From Pasteurella oralis (lineage in GTDB: Bacteria; Pseudomonadota; Gammaproteobacteria; Enterobacterales; Pasteurellaceae): a stretch of DNA of 64,000 nt. This document shows positions 51,918 through 61,768 of the stretch, in pieces; within the stretch, counting starts at the first letter, position 1; the number at the start of each line of letters is the position of its first letter. The position numbers were made by a program, and so were the translations under genes. Below the pieces are notes generated by a model. That model was given only the letters and a program-made list of their open reading frames with translations, was not told the DNA's origin and made no database searches. The stretch covers positions 284,257 to 348,256 of the forward strand of contig NZ_NXGB01000003.1 in the NCBI RefSeq assembly GCF_002850605.1, given 5' to 3'.

Positions 51918-52748
51918 TTGTTCAGTACTTATACATATGATACATCAGCGGAAGTATTCAAATTCGTTCAAATTACTGATCCGCATTTGTTTAAGGATGA
52001 AAAGGGTGAGTTATTAGGCATCAATACACTTCAAAGTTTTAAACAGGTATTGGACGAAATCAAAGAGAGTTGTTTTGATTATGATTTTGTTCTTGCCACA
52101 GGTGATCTTGTGCAAGATAGTAGTCATGAAGGCTATTTACATTTTTGTGAACAAGTAAGAATGCTTGAAAAAATGGTGTTTTGGATTCCCGGTAATCATG
52201 ATTTTCAGCCTAAGATGTTTGAAATACTCAATCAAAATCAAGGTAATTTGAGTGCTAAAAAACATATTTTACTGGGAAAACATTGGCAAATTCTGCTGTT
52301 GGACAGTCAAGTGTTTGGTGTGCCACATGGTGAATTAAGCCAATATCAAATTGATTGGTTACTTTCTAAATTAAAAGATCATCCTGAACGCTATGCTTTG
52401 ATTGTTTTACATCATCATATTTTGCCAACAAATTCGGCATGGCTTGATCAACATAATTTACGTAATGCGCATGACTTAGCGGACGTGTTAGCGCCTTTTA
52501 ATCATGTAAAAGGCATTTTATATGGTCATATCCATCAAGAAATGGAAGGGCAATGGCATGGCTATAAAGTAATGGCAACACCTTCTACTTGTATCCAATT
52601 CAAACCAGATCATCATAGTTTTACTTTAGACTCAGTACAACCAGGTTGGCGGGAGGTTGAACTACATCCTGACGGGCGAATTGAAACAAGAGTAAAACGA
52701 ATTCAGAAAGCACAGTTTTTCCCAAATATGCATGAAGAAGGATATTAA
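51918..52748 (+). CDS. cpdA: 3',5'-cyclic AMP phosphodiesterase CpdA
   Basis: Degrades cAMP, so it tunes CRP-dependent genes, including the mgl and competence sites in this window. The 276-residue calcineurin-like protein has the metal motifs DPHLF (Asp21, His23), GDLVQDSS, GNHDF, HHH and GHIHQE. The start is TTG with TAGGAG six bases before. It closely follows the Haemophilus Icc sequence through the ending FFPNMxEEGY. Confidence 0.93.
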   Translation: MFSTYTYDTSAEVFKFVQITDPHLFKDEKGELLGINTLQSFKQVLDEIKESCFDYDFVLATGDLVQDSSHEGYLHFCEQVRMLEKMVFWIPGNHDFQPKMFEILNQNQGNLSAKKHILLGKHWQILLLDSQVFGVPHGELSQYQIDWLLSKLKDHPERYALIVLHHHILPTNSAWLDQHNLRNAHDLADVLAPFNHVKGILYGHIHQEMEGQWHGYKVMATPSTCIQFKPDHHSFTLDSVQPGWREVELHPDGRIETRVKRIQKAQFFPNMHEEGY

Positions 52749-52752
52749 TCAT

Positions 52753-52797
52753 AAAAAAGAGCGGTCAAAAAAATCAAGATTTTGACCGCTCTTTTTT
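52753..52797. terminator. Paired variant-USS terminator between cpdA and ubiF
   Basis: AAAAAAGAGCGGTCAAA faces TTTGACCGCTCTTTTTT. The arms carry the GAGCGGT variant in place of GTGCGGT. It serves both convergent genes. Confidence 0.85.
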
Positions 52798-52806
52798 AGT
52801 ATCACT

Positions 52807-53982
52807 TTATAAGCCTAATGCATATTTTAAAGCTTGTTTTTTTAGTAGAGTGGCTTTGTTAGTGGCAAATAAGGCGAGATTGCGTGCAATTTTGAGTGGC
52901 AAAATATCTTCTTTAAAAGCTTTATAAAAGAGATCCATACCTGATTGCATTAACAAATTATCTGCTTTGCGTTTATGTTGATAGCGCATAAGCACTTCAT
53001 CACTTGCTGGGTTTTCACCTTTTTGTGTTGCTTGTTGTAAGACCTCTAATAATGCTTTGACATCTTTAAAACCAAGATTAACGCCTTGCCCTGCTAAGGG
53101 ATTGATTGTGTGAGCAGCATCACCCACTAATACGATCCCTTGTTTGAAATATTCTTGTGCATGACGGCGTGTTAATTCAAAACTGTTCGCACATTTTACT
53201 TGGACTTTTCCTAAACGTGCAGGGAAAGCCTGGTTAACTTCAGTTGTGAGTTGTTCTAGTGGAAGCTGTGTTAAGGTTTGGATACGTTGTGGACTGTCAT
53301 ACCAGACTAAACAGGCTTGCTGATCAAGCAAAGGTAAAAAAGCTCTTGGTCCAGAGGGATAAAATTGCTGCCATGTAATATCTTGCTGTTCCAATTCAGT
53401 GTCTACAATCATTAACATACAACTTTGGCGATATTGCCAACCTGTTAAACCAATGCCTGCAATTTGGCGGAGCTGTGAATTTGCGCCATCTGCGGCGACA
53501 ATCAAAGGTGCTGAATACATATCACCATTTTCAAGTAAAATTTGCCAATGTTGACCGCACTTTGTCACTTCTTTGATTGGTGAGCAAAGTGTGGTTTGTA
53601 TGGTTTTAACTGACTGAATTGCCTGCCATAATCCTAATTGAATTAGATTGTTTTCGACCATAAATCCTAATTCAGAAAGTTTTAGTTCATCACTATGAAA
53701 ATAGGTTGAAAAACCCTCTATTTCCCAAGTTTCTAAAGCACGATAAGGACAAATTCTCGTTTTCTCAATATGTTGCCACGCAGTTAATTGTTTTAATAAA
53801 TTAACTGAGGCGACACTAATTGCAGAAATACGCAAGTCGTAAGGAGAATGAGGCGAAAAGTGAGGCAAAGCCTGTTGTTCGATGAGCTGGATATGATGTC
53901 CTTGCTGACCTAATCCTAACGCACAAGCTGCACCAACCATCCCGCCGCCTATTACAATAATGTCTTTTGGTATGACCGCCAT
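52807..53982 (-). CDS. ubiF: Ubiquinone synthesis FAD-dependent hydroxylase UbiF
   Basis: Flavin monooxygenase of ubiquinone biosynthesis (C-6 hydroxylation in the UbiF subgroup). The ATG at 53982 with AAAGGAA gives 391 residues. It has the FAD motif GGGMVGAACALG near the start, the NAD(P)H/FAD DG motif (VAADGANSQLR) and GDAAHTINPLAGQGVNLG near 282-299. The pairing with a divergent miaB is exactly that of E. coli ubiF/miaB, which supports UbiF over UbiH or VisC. Confidence 0.87.
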   Translation of the reverse strand: MAVIPKDIIVIGGGMVGAACALGLGQQGHHIQLIEQQALPHFSPHSPYDLRISAISVASVNLLKQLTAWQHIEKTRICPYRALETWEIEGFSTYFHSDELKLSELGFMVENNLIQLGLWQAIQSVKTIQTTLCSPIKEVTKCGQHWQILLENGDMYSAPLIVAADGANSQLRQIAGIGLTGWQYRQSCMLMIVDTELEQQDITWQQFYPSGPRAFLPLLDQQACLVWYDSPQRIQTLTQLPLEQLTTEVNQAFPARLGKVQVKCANSFELTRRHAQEYFKQGIVLVGDAAHTINPLAGQGVNLGFKDVKALLEVLQQATQKGENPASDEVLMRYQHKRKADNLLMQSGMDLFYKAFKEDILPLKIARNLALFATNKATLLKKQALKYALGL

Positions 53983-54131
53983 TGTTTCTTTCCTTTTATT
54001 TTTTGCCAACTATTCTACCGCCAACGAAGGAAATTCAAAAGAAATCTCTTTTTTAACTAGCCAGCATACTGACGAGCCTGTAAAATAGCCAGTCAAATTT
54101 TTTATAGATTAACTGAATTTTTTAAAACAAT

Positions 54132-55556
54132 ATGACGCAAAAACTACATATTAAAACCTGGGGTTGTCAGATGAATGAATACGATTCATCAAAAATGGCA
54201 GATCTTTTAAATACTACTCATGGTTTAGAATTAACAGAAATTCCAGAAGAAGCAGATGTATTATTATTGAATACTTGCTCGATCCGAGAAAAAGCGCAAG
54301 AAAAAGTCTTTCATCAATTAGGTCGCTGGAAAGAATTAAAAAAACAAAATCCAGCACTTGTCATTGGTGTTGGTGGTTGTGTTGCATCACAAGAAGGCGA
54401 ACATATTCGTACTCGTGCCCCTTATGTTGATATTATTTTTGGACCTCAAACCTTACATCGTCTACCTGAAATGATTAATCAAATTCGTGGGGGGAAAAGT
54501 TCGGTTGTTGATGTTAGCTTTCCAGAAATTGAGAAGTTTGATCGCTTGCCTGAACCTCGAGCTGAAGGTCCAACTGCCTTTGTTTCTATTATGGAAGGGT
54601 GTAATAAATATTGCTCATTTTGTGTGGTCCCTTATACCAGAGGTGAAGAAGTTAGTCGTCCTGTTGATGATGTGTTATTTGAAATTGCGCAATTAGCAGA
54701 GCAAGGGGTACGCGAAGTCAATTTATTAGGTCAAAACGTGAATGCATATCGTGGTGCCACTCATGATGATGGTATTTGCACTTTTGCTGAGTTATTACGA
54801 CTGGTCGCTGCAATCGATGGTATTGATCGTTTACGTTTTACCACAAGTCATCCAATTGAATTTACAGATGACATCATTGATGTCTACCGTGATACGCCTG
54901 AATTAGTCAGTTTCTTGCATTTACCAGTGCAGAGTGGTTCAGATCGTGTGCTTTCCATGATGAAACGTAATCATACCGCACTTGAATATAAATCCATTAT
55001 TCGCAAATTAAGAGCGGTTCGTCCTGAAATTCAAATTAGTTCAGATTTTATTGTTGGCTTCCCAGGTGAAACAGCAGAAGATTTTGAACAAACAATGAAT
55101 TTAATTGCTCAGGTGAATTTTGATATGAGCTTTAGCTTTATTTATTCCGCTCGTCCTGGCACACCTGCTGCTGATATGCCTGATGATGTATGTGAAGAAG
55201 AGAAAAAACAACGTTTATATGTATTACAGCAGCGTATCAATAACCAAGCAGCACAATTTAGCCGTGCAATGTTGGGGACAGAACAACGAGTATTAGTAGA
55301 GGGACCATCGAAAAAAGATATCATGGAACTTACTGGGCGGACAGAAACAAATCGTATTGTTAACTTTGTTGGAACACCAGATATGATCGGTAAGTTTGTT
55401 GATATTAAAATTACTGATGTCTTCACTAATTCATTACGTGGTGATGTGGTTCGTACTGAAGAACAAATGGGGCTGCGTGTGGTGCAATCACCACAAGCGG
55501 TGATTAATCGTACACGTAAAGAAGATGAGCTCGGGGTAGGGCGTTATCACGCTTAA
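54132..55556 (+). CDS. miaB: tRNA-2-methylthio-N6-dimethylallyladenosine synthase MiaB
   Basis: Radical-SAM methylthiotransferase acting on A37 of tRNAs that read UNN codons. The 474-residue protein has the first iron-sulfur cysteines Cys12, Cys49 and Cys83, the radical-SAM cluster Cys157, Cys161 and Cys164 (GCNKYCSFC) and a C-terminal TRAM domain ([10 protein letters not shown]...[10 protein letters not shown]). Divergent from ubiF. Confidence 0.96.
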   Translation: MTQKLHIKTWGCQMNEYDSSKMADLLNTTHGLELTEIPEEADVLLLNTCSIREKAQEKVFHQLGRWKELKKQNPALVIGVGGCVASQEGEHIRTRAPYVDIIFGPQTLHRLPEMINQIRGGKSSVVDVSFPEIEKFDRLPEPRAEGPTAFVSIMEGCNKYCSFCVVPYTRGEEVSRPVDDVLFEIAQLAEQGVREVNLLGQNVNAYRGATHDDGICTFAELLRLVAAIDGIDRLRFTTSHPIEFTDDIIDVYRDTPELVSFLHLPVQSGSDRVLSMMKRNHTALEYKSIIRKLRAVRPEIQISSDFIVGFPGETAEDFEQTMNLIAQVNFDMSFSFIYSARPGTPAADMPDDVCEEEKKQRLYVLQQRINNQAAQFSRAMLGTEQRVLVEGPSKKDIMELTGRTETNRIVNFVGTPDMIGKFVDIKITDVFTNSLRGDVVRTEEQMGLRVVQSPQAVINRTRKEDELGVGRYHA

Positions 55557-55580
55557 TTTTGATTACTCCCATCAATAACA

Positions 55581-55617
55581 AAGCTGCTCAAGGTAAATCA
55601 TCTGAGTAGCTTTTTTC
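55581..55617 (+). terminator. Terminator of miaB
   Basis: AAGCTGCTCA / TGAGTAGCTT hairpin (one G-T pair) with a TTTTTT run. Confidence 0.7.
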
Positions 55618-55717
55618 TTTTTATTAGAAAAAAATTGTAATTTGACTTTTCTTTTAATTCTTATCATTTTCCAAACATAGGATTAAATTTATTTTAAGCA
55701 AAATTTGCTTTTATTTT

Positions 55718-55887
55718 ACTCCATTAATAAATAGATAAATTTTGTGCATTTATCAAAAATGTTAATTTTCTCGTTTTTATGTTGATTATTTGTTGTATTT
55801 TTATACATAAATGGAGTCTTATTTCATTTTTTACCTTAAAAACTGTGATAACACTCTAAATATCGTCATTTACTCCTTTACTCCATT
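55718..55887. promoter_or_regulatory. Repeated ACTCCATT motif upstream of nanB
   Basis: ACTCCATT occurs at 55718-55725 and 55880-55887 and in reverse (AATGGAGT) at 55810-55817; a partial TTTACTCC is at 55870-55876. The ~340 bp before nanB hold no gene, so these may be binding sites for a regulator I do not recognise. Confidence 0.4.
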
Positions 55888-55958
55888 TTGTAACCTAATT
55901 AGTTTTAAGGCAGTTGTAGTGACAACATGCTTAATATGATGATTGGATTGAGGTATTT

Positions 55959-58900
55959 ATGAAAAAATTTAACCCTAGTCTTTTAACACTTGCATTATCA
56001 AGTACTTTACTTTCTTCTACATTCGCTTTTGGTCAAATTACTGATACGGATAGGCTTACTTTAGGCGCAATATCACACCCAGAAATTAAGCTGTTTGATA
56101 AAAGTTTAACCGAGCAAGGCAGTGAAAATGTGCCAATTTGGCGTATTCCTTCTTTATTGAGAACAAAAGACGGTGTATTAATTGCCGCAGCAGATAAGCG
56201 CTGGCAACACCGCGGAGACTGGGGAGATATTGATACTGCAATCCGTATTAGCCATGATGATGGTAAAACATGGGGAAATATTACAACGATTTTGGATCTG
56301 CCATCACAAAATGGAGATAAATCACCAATTAGAGATGATGCGCCAACGTTTAATCCCTGGGGAATTCGTAGTAGTAATAGTGCTGAAAATAAGAAATACA
56401 GGAATTCAGCTTTTCTTATAGATGCTCAAATGGTTCAAGATCAACGTAATGGTCGAATTTTTTTAGCTGTTGATATGTATCCTGAAAGTACTGGATTATC
56501 TGGAGTTAATGATAATGGAATAAAAGAGCTAGGCAGCGGATATGTAAATATTGGTGGAAAAAATTATTTGAAGCTTTATCAATATGGACAAGCTAATGGA
56601 AATCATTGGACATTACGTGATAATGGAGAGGTTTTTGATGAAAATAATGAAAAAACAGAATATCGAGTAGAAGTTAATGGAAAAGCTGAACTAAATTTCA
56701 AAGATTTAGGCAATGTATATAAAAATGGCGAATATTTAGGAAATATCTATTTAAAGAAAGAAGATAAGAATAAAAATGTCCCATTTGTTGCGCCAAATAC
56801 AGCCTATATCTGGTTGACTCATTCAGATGATAATGGGAAAACTTGGGCGAATCCTGTCGATATTACTTCTCAAGTTAAGAAAGATTGGATGCGTTTTTTT
56901 GGTACAGGACCTGGAGTTGGTCTTCAAACAAAAAATGGAAACTTAGTTTTGCCTGTGTATTATTCTAATCTTGCTGGCATGGAATCAACAGCTTTGATTA
57001 TTAGTCAAGATGGTGGTAAAAGTTGGGAATTAGGTAAAAGTCCTAATGATACTCGTTTAAATGGCTATGATTCGAGAACTTCTCCTAGTAATACTAATAG
57101 GCTAACGGAAGCTCAACTTGTTGAATTAGATAATGGAGACATTAAACTTTTTATGAGAAATCAAAGTGGTAAAGTAATGATGTCAACATCTAAAGATGGA
57201 GGTTATACATGGGTTAGTACTGAAAAAATTAATGAACTGAATCATGGTTATTCACAGCTATCAGTTATTAAGTATTCTAAAAAAATTAATGATAAAGAAT
57301 ATGTTATTTTTTCAGGGCAATCTATATCAGGAACAAGTGGAGATGATAAGCGTCGTGATGGTAAACTTTTCTTGGGAGAAGTTCAAGCAGATGGCTCTAT
57401 TAAATGGAATACTACAAAATTAGTTAGAGAAATAAAAAGTTCTGGAAAAGCAAATAGAACACATCCAAACGGCTATGTTTATAGCTCAATGGCAGAACTT
57501 GGTGATGGCAGTATCGGATTAGCGTATGAAAATACTACTGATTACACAACGATCATGTACTTACCAATTGAAATGCAAGAATTTTTCTGGCGCGATGGCA
57601 AAATATTTAGTGACATCCGTCAAAAAACGCCATTAACAGTCACTTATAATGGTACAGATTCCCTTGAGAAAATAGGTGATGGTATTGCAGTTAAACAAGG
57701 TGTGGGAGAAAGTCTAGGAGGCGTGACTGTTAGTGAAGGTACTTTAGTTTTAGCGCAAAAGGCTGAACAAAATAAAAATAAAGCTTTCACTGATGTTACG
57801 CTAAATAAAACAGGTGTTCTACAAGTTGAAGCTATGCAAAATATTGATGTATTAACTGTAAATAATGATGCTTCAGGGCATATTCAACTTACCGTTTCTG
57901 ATGAGAAGACATCAAAGTTAAATATTACAAAAGCCGTATATGGTAAAGAAGTTAGGTTGCAAGTTGATTTACAGAAAAAACTGAAGCCAAATGATAAAGG
58001 TTACTATCGTGCTCAAGGTGAAGAATTACTCACGTTTAAGGATGATGGTCAAGTGAAATGGCGTTTAGTTGATAATGAATTAGCTTATGGTATGTATGTT
58101 TATACTGTTGCTTCAGTGGCTAAGCCTGGTGTATTACGTGCGCCAGCGGTACCCCATTCACTTTATTTAACAAATAAATTAATTACGGCAGACGGTAAAG
58201 CTGTATCAACAGTCGCACCGCTTAAAGCACCATCAACAGTAAATGCACGTCCACAAGTGAACCCTGTATTAGCTTCTTATTTAACCGCAAATCTTGCAAT
58301 CAATAAAATGAGTGAGCAAATTCAACAAGGTTTTATGCGGGAAACACGTTTATTGCATGATAAAGAGCGCAGTATTTTTGTTAAATATCTCAATGGTAAA
58401 CAAAAATATGGTTCAAATTTAAGTTTTGTTGACTATGGTTATGATTTTAATTCAAGTTATAACGGTGTAATGTTAGGTGGTAAAGTATGGCAGTCTGAAG
58501 GTGGTAATAATGCGGTTTATGTGGCATTGAATAAAACCTCTTATAAAGTGACGCCAAAAGCAGTAGATGGTGATACCAAAGCGAAATATCAAAGTTGGGG
58601 GGGAAGCGCAAATTGGCATAGTAACTTGTCTCACAATTTGATGGTAGATTTATCAACTGGCTATCAAAAACATAAGGGCGATATCGAAAACGCAAGTAAT
58701 GTAAAAGGTCATACCTTTAATATTGGTGCTGATTTGGGTTATCGCTATCAATGGATGCAAAATACCTCGATTACTCCAATGTTTGGTTTACACTATTTAC
58801 ATGCATCTCTTTCGGATGTCAACGATAAAACCAATGACGCGTTGTTGAAGTATAATAATTTGAATGTATTAAAAACGAATCTTGGTGTTGATGTGAGTTA

Positions 58901-59144
58901 TCGAGTTGAGATGTTTGAAGTCAAAGGACAGCTTTCTTACGATATGTACCAACAAAAAACACATCAATTATATGTTGATGGTGTAACATATAAACAAGGT
59001 AAACTCGCTGATACATTAAATTTAGGTACACAAGTTATTGCAAATATTACGCCTAAGTTTGCTTTATCAACAGAGGTCGGTTTCCAACATGCACGTAATA
59101 AAGGACAGTATTCTTTAGCAATTGGTGCTCGTTACCAATTCTAA
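55959..59144 (+). CDS. nanB: Sialidase autotransporter NanB
   Basis: Surface neuraminidase that frees sialic acid from host glycans. The 1061-residue protein has a signal peptide (residues 1-~25, ending TFAFGQ) and a GH33 domain with the RIP motif (Arg62-Ile63-Pro64). Four Asp boxes SxDxGxTW lie at ~98-105, 289-296, 349-356 and 411-418. A passenger linker follows, and the C-terminal ~280 residues are a classical autotransporter barrel ending LAIGARYQF with terminal Phe. This layout fits NanB of P. multocida. The gene stands alone between strong terminators. Confidence 0.93.
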   Translation: MKKFNPSLLTLALSSTLLSSTFAFGQITDTDRLTLGAISHPEIKLFDKSLTEQGSENVPIWRIPSLLRTKDGVLIAAADKRWQHRGDWGDIDTAIRISHDDGKTWGNITTILDLPSQNGDKSPIRDDAPTFNPWGIRSSNSAENKKYRNSAFLIDAQMVQDQRNGRIFLAVDMYPESTGLSGVNDNGIKELGSGYVNIGGKNYLKLYQYGQANGNHWTLRDNGEVFDENNEKTEYRVEVNGKAELNFKDLGNVYKNGEYLGNIYLKKEDKNKNVPFVAPNTAYIWLTHSDDNGKTWANPVDITSQVKKDWMRFFGTGPGVGLQTKNGNLVLPVYYSNLAGMESTALIISQDGGKSWELGKSPNDTRLNGYDSRTSPSNTNRLTEAQLVELDNGDIKLFMRNQSGKVMMSTSKDGGYTWVSTEKINELNHGYSQLSVIKYSKKINDKEYVIFSGQSISGTSGDDKRRDGKLFLGEVQADGSIKWNTTKLVREIKSSGKANRTHPNGYVYSSMAELGDGSIGLAYENTTDYTTIMYLPIEMQEFFWRDGKIFSDIRQKTPLTVTYNGTDSLEKIGDGIAVKQGVGESLGGVTVSEGTLVLAQKAEQNKNKAFTDVTLNKTGVLQVEAMQNIDVLTVNNDASGHIQLTVSDEKTSKLNITKAVYGKEVRLQVDLQKKLKPNDKGYYRAQGEELLTFKDDGQVKWRLVDNELAYGMYVYTVASVAKPGVLRAPAVPHSLYLTNKLITADGKAVSTVAPLKAPSTVNARPQVNPVLASYLTANLAINKMSEQIQQGFMRETRLLHDKERSIFVKYLNGKQKYGSNLSFVDYGYDFNSSYNGVMLGGKVWQSEGGNNAVYVALNKTSYKVTPKAVDGDTKAKYQSWGGSANWHSNLSHNLMVDLSTGYQKHKGDIENASNVKGHTFNIGADLGYRYQWMQNTSITPMFGLHYLHASLSDVNDKTNDALLKYNNLNVLKTNLGVDVSYRVEMFEVKGQLSYDMYQQKTHQLYVDGVTYKQGKLADTLNLGTQVIANITPKFALSTEVGFQHARNKGQYSLAIGARYQF

Positions 59145-59188
59145 TGAAGAAAAATCACTGCATATTACAGAGTAGTGATTGGACTAAA

Positions 59189-59233
59189 AGAGCAATGAAT
59201 ATTGAGAAGGAGCTCATATTTATTGCTCTTTTT
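59189..59233 (+). terminator. Terminator of nanB
   Basis: AGAGCAAT-g-AATAT pairs with ATATT-ATTGCTCT, then TTTTT. A second hairpin (AATCACT/AGTGATT, ~59151-59179) precedes it. The rest of the gap up to 59604 shows only a USS variant near 59486. Confidence 0.85.
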
Positions 59234-59604
59234 ATATTGTTTAAATGGTTCCTATAAAGATGAATACTGCTTTTTAATGTTGCCTTTAGCAATAATACAG
59301 ATTTAATTGCTTTTTACTGGTTTAAGATTATCGAAATGATCTTTAGATATATGATCAATATCTTGCTGCTGCGTGAATCAACGTTTTAACAGAGAAAGGG
59401 TGGTCAATTTTGAACATATTTTGTAAAGCGTTATATCTATTACTATATAATATTGTTGTTATTTGAGACAAATTTAATAAAAAATCGACCGCTCTTTTAC
59501 TTTTTATACATTATTCGCAATTATCTAGTGTCATTTAAAATAAACTTTGGTAAAGTATATATATCAAAAATATGTTTATTTTTAGTTAAAATGATTTAAA
59601 TGAA

Positions 59605-60993
59605 ATGTATACTTCTAACTTCCTCAATCTTATTTTAAATGTTGACAGCTATAAAGCGTCTCATTGGCTACAATATCCGCCTAATACAGAGCATGTATCT
59701 TATTATGTTGAAGCGCGTAGCGGATATTTTGATGTTGTTGTATTTGGTTTACAAGCGTTCATCAAAGAATATTTATTAACACCAATTAGTCAACAAGATA
59801 TTGAAGACGCAGAAGTAGTTCTAAGTATGCATGGTTTACCATTTAATCGTAGTGGTTGGCAGTGTTTAATTGAGAAGCATCATGGATTTTTACCATTAAA
59901 AATAGAAGCGGTACCAGAAGGTACTGTGTTGCCTGTAGGGAATGTGGTTTGTCAGATTGTCAATACTGACCCAGAGTTCTATTGGCTTGCAGGCTATCTA
60001 GAAACTGCATTATTGCGTGCCATTTGGTATCCTTCTTCTGTTGCAAGCATTTCTTATTTTTGTAAGCAAAAAATTAAACAAGCACTTGAAAAATCTGCAG
60101 ATAATTTAGATGGGTTGCCGTTTAAACTACATGATTTTGGCGCAAGAGGCGCGTCTAGTTTAGAAACAGTGGCTTTAGGCGGTTTGGCTCATTTAGTTAA
60201 TTTTAACGGAACAGATAGTGTTTCCGCATTGCTTGCTGCTCGTCGTTGGTATAATGCAACACAAATGCCCGCTTTTTCTATTCCAGCAGCAGAACATAGT
60301 ACGATCACCTCATGGGGAAAAGAAAGAGAAGTTGCTGCTTATGACAATATGTTAAATCAATTTGCTGGTAAAGATAAGATTTATGCAGTCGTATCAGATA
60401 GCTATGATCTTTGGTATGCGCTAGAAAATATTTGGGGAAGTAAACTTAGAGATAAAGTAAAACAATTAGGTGGCACGTTAGTTATACGTCCAGATAGTGG
60501 AGAGCCAGTAGAAGTGATATGTCGAGCACTAACGATTTTAGAAAATAAATTTGGCTCAACAATAAATAGTAAGGGCTACAAAGTGCTGCCTGATTGTATA
60601 CGCCTTATTCAAGGAGATGGGATCAATTGCAATTCAATTGTTCCGATTTTGGAAGCGATAATGGCACATGGATTTAGTGCCGATAATGTGAATTTTGGAA
60701 TGGGAGGTGGTTTATTACAACATGTTAATCGAGATACGATGAGTTGGGCAATGAAAGCAAGCGCAGCCAAGATTGTGAGTAAATGGCAAGATGTGTATAA
60801 AGATCCAATTACTAATCGTGCAAAACGTTCAAAAAGAGGTGTACTTGCTTTAGTTAAACAACAGGAACGCTGGCAAACGGTACTTCAGCAGGAGTTAGGC
60901 GAGCGAGAAAATCAATTACGCACAGTCTTTTTGAATGGGCAATTATTGATTGATGATGATTTAGAAACGATTCGCACAAGAACTGAGAGATAA
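59605..60993 (+). CDS. nadV: Nicotinamide phosphoribosyltransferase NadV
   Basis: Makes NMN from nicotinamide and PRPP, allowing growth without V factor (NAD). The 462-residue protein follows the NAMPT family: NVDSYKASHW near the N terminus, the nicotinate/nicotinamide phosphoribosyltransferase motif HDFGARGASS, RPDSGEPVEV and IQGDGINCN. No good ribosome site is seen before the ATG; the motif order starts right after it, so the start is reasonable. It lies alone, 460 bp from nanB; no prs or nadR gene is adjacent. Confidence 0.93.
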   Translation: MYTSNFLNLILNVDSYKASHWLQYPPNTEHVSYYVEARSGYFDVVVFGLQAFIKEYLLTPISQQDIEDAEVVLSMHGLPFNRSGWQCLIEKHHGFLPLKIEAVPEGTVLPVGNVVCQIVNTDPEFYWLAGYLETALLRAIWYPSSVASISYFCKQKIKQALEKSADNLDGLPFKLHDFGARGASSLETVALGGLAHLVNFNGTDSVSALLAARRWYNATQMPAFSIPAAEHSTITSWGKEREVAAYDNMLNQFAGKDKIYAVVSDSYDLWYALENIWGSKLRDKVKQLGGTLVIRPDSGEPVEVICRALTILENKFGSTINSKGYKVLPDCIRLIQGDGINCNSIVPILEAIMAHGFSADNVNFGMGGGLLQHVNRDTMSWAMKASAAKIVSKWQDVYKDPITNRAKRSKRGVLALVKQQERWQTVLQQELGERENQLRTVFLNGQLLIDDDLETIRTRTER

Positions 60994-61164
60994 GAATATC
61001 TTTATCAAACTATTTCTCTGAATTCATTTTGATTTATTGTTTAGGCTTTTAGAGCGAAATAACTCCTGTAAATTTATTGATATTACATTTATATAGTAAG
61101 TAAAAATCCATTTTCATAGAATGGTTTTTAGTTGACAATAAAAATTTAATTTAGAGTGGACAAT

Positions 61165-61193
61165 TTGGTACAAGCGTATAACAGTTTTATAGT
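61165..61193 (+). promoter_or_regulatory. Promoter-like sequence just before a terminator
   Basis: TTGGTA, exactly 17 bp, then TATAGT. A transcript from here would meet the hairpin at 61204 almost at once. Confidence 0.35.
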
Positions 61194-61203
61194 AAAGTTG
61201 ATG

Positions 61204-61238
61204 ACATAGGAAATTTGCTTCCTCCCTATGTAGTTTTT
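61204..61238 (+). terminator. Terminator downstream of nadV
   Basis: ACATAGG (61204-61210) pairs with CCTATGT (61225-61231), followed by AGTTTTTTT. Confidence 0.75.
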
Positions 61239-61564
61239 TTATGCTTAGTCTATTTTACGGAAAACTGAAAACTAGGACAAAAAAGAAAAATGGATTGTAT
61301 GTAGTATGTTATCTCTTCTTTAATTGAAAAACTAAAATAATTTGTTCAAGCATGATAAAAAGCGATTTGTCATTTCTAATATATCTAATAAGTTGGCTAT
61401 ACTGCTACTATAGCGAAATTCCTTATCAAAAATTAATCAATAAGAACGCACTGTATCGCAATTCAATAATCTTACTAAGTAAGAATTGAAAAATAAGAAA
61501 GATAAATTTTAGATATAAAAAAGACGCTTTATTGACTATCTTTTTGTATTTATTGATGTTTTGA

Positions 61565-61617
61565 TGGTGCCCGAGGCCAGACTTGAACTGGCACGCTTCG
61601 AAAAACGAGGGATTTTT
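61565..61617 (-). other. 3' fragment of a tRNA-Leu gene (probable att site)
   Basis: Read on the minus strand, the 53 bases run from the anticodon loop (AAAAATCCC) through a long class II variable arm (stem-like CGTTTTTCGAAGCG) and a perfect T arm (GCCAGTTCAAGTCTGGC) to CTCGGGCACCA with an encoded CCA. The 5' half (acceptor strand GCCCGAG, D arm, 5' anticodon stem) is missing on the adjoining side. Duplicated tRNA 3' halves of this kind are left by tyrosine-recombinase integration. By orientation, the element should lie to the right. Confidence 0.85.
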
Positions 61618-61691
61618 AGTCGTCTCTGTTTTTATTAGTAAAGGGGCTTTTATGTTGAATAGTTTAATAACATTTTTAAACATAAATGATT

Positions 61692-61708
61692 TTCTCTATA
61701 TTAGAGAA
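61692..61708. repeat. Perfect inverted repeat before the TpsB pseudogene
   Basis: TTCTCTA-TAT-TAGAGAA, 60 bp upstream of the transporter start; a possible operator. Confidence 0.4.
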
Positions 61709-61768
61709 TGATTAAATCAAAGATGGGAAGGGAATGTATTGACATGTTTTTATCTTTTAGAGGTCTTT

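Larger units (their letters stand above)
60994..61564. other. 570 bp gap between nadV and the tRNA fragment
   Basis: No convincing gene on either strand. It holds a terminator hairpin (61204-61238) and a promoter-like sequence (61165-61193); otherwise AT-rich, non-repetitive DNA. Confidence 0.5.

Noticed and set aside
61565..61650. Complete tRNA-Leu gene
   Set aside because: Only the 3' half is present; no D arm or 5' acceptor strand is found on the adjoining plus-strand DNA to the right.
61426..61683. 85-codon minus-strand ORF
   Set aside because: It runs across the tRNA-Leu fragment and low-complexity DNA, has no ribosome site and a composition typical of chance ORFs.
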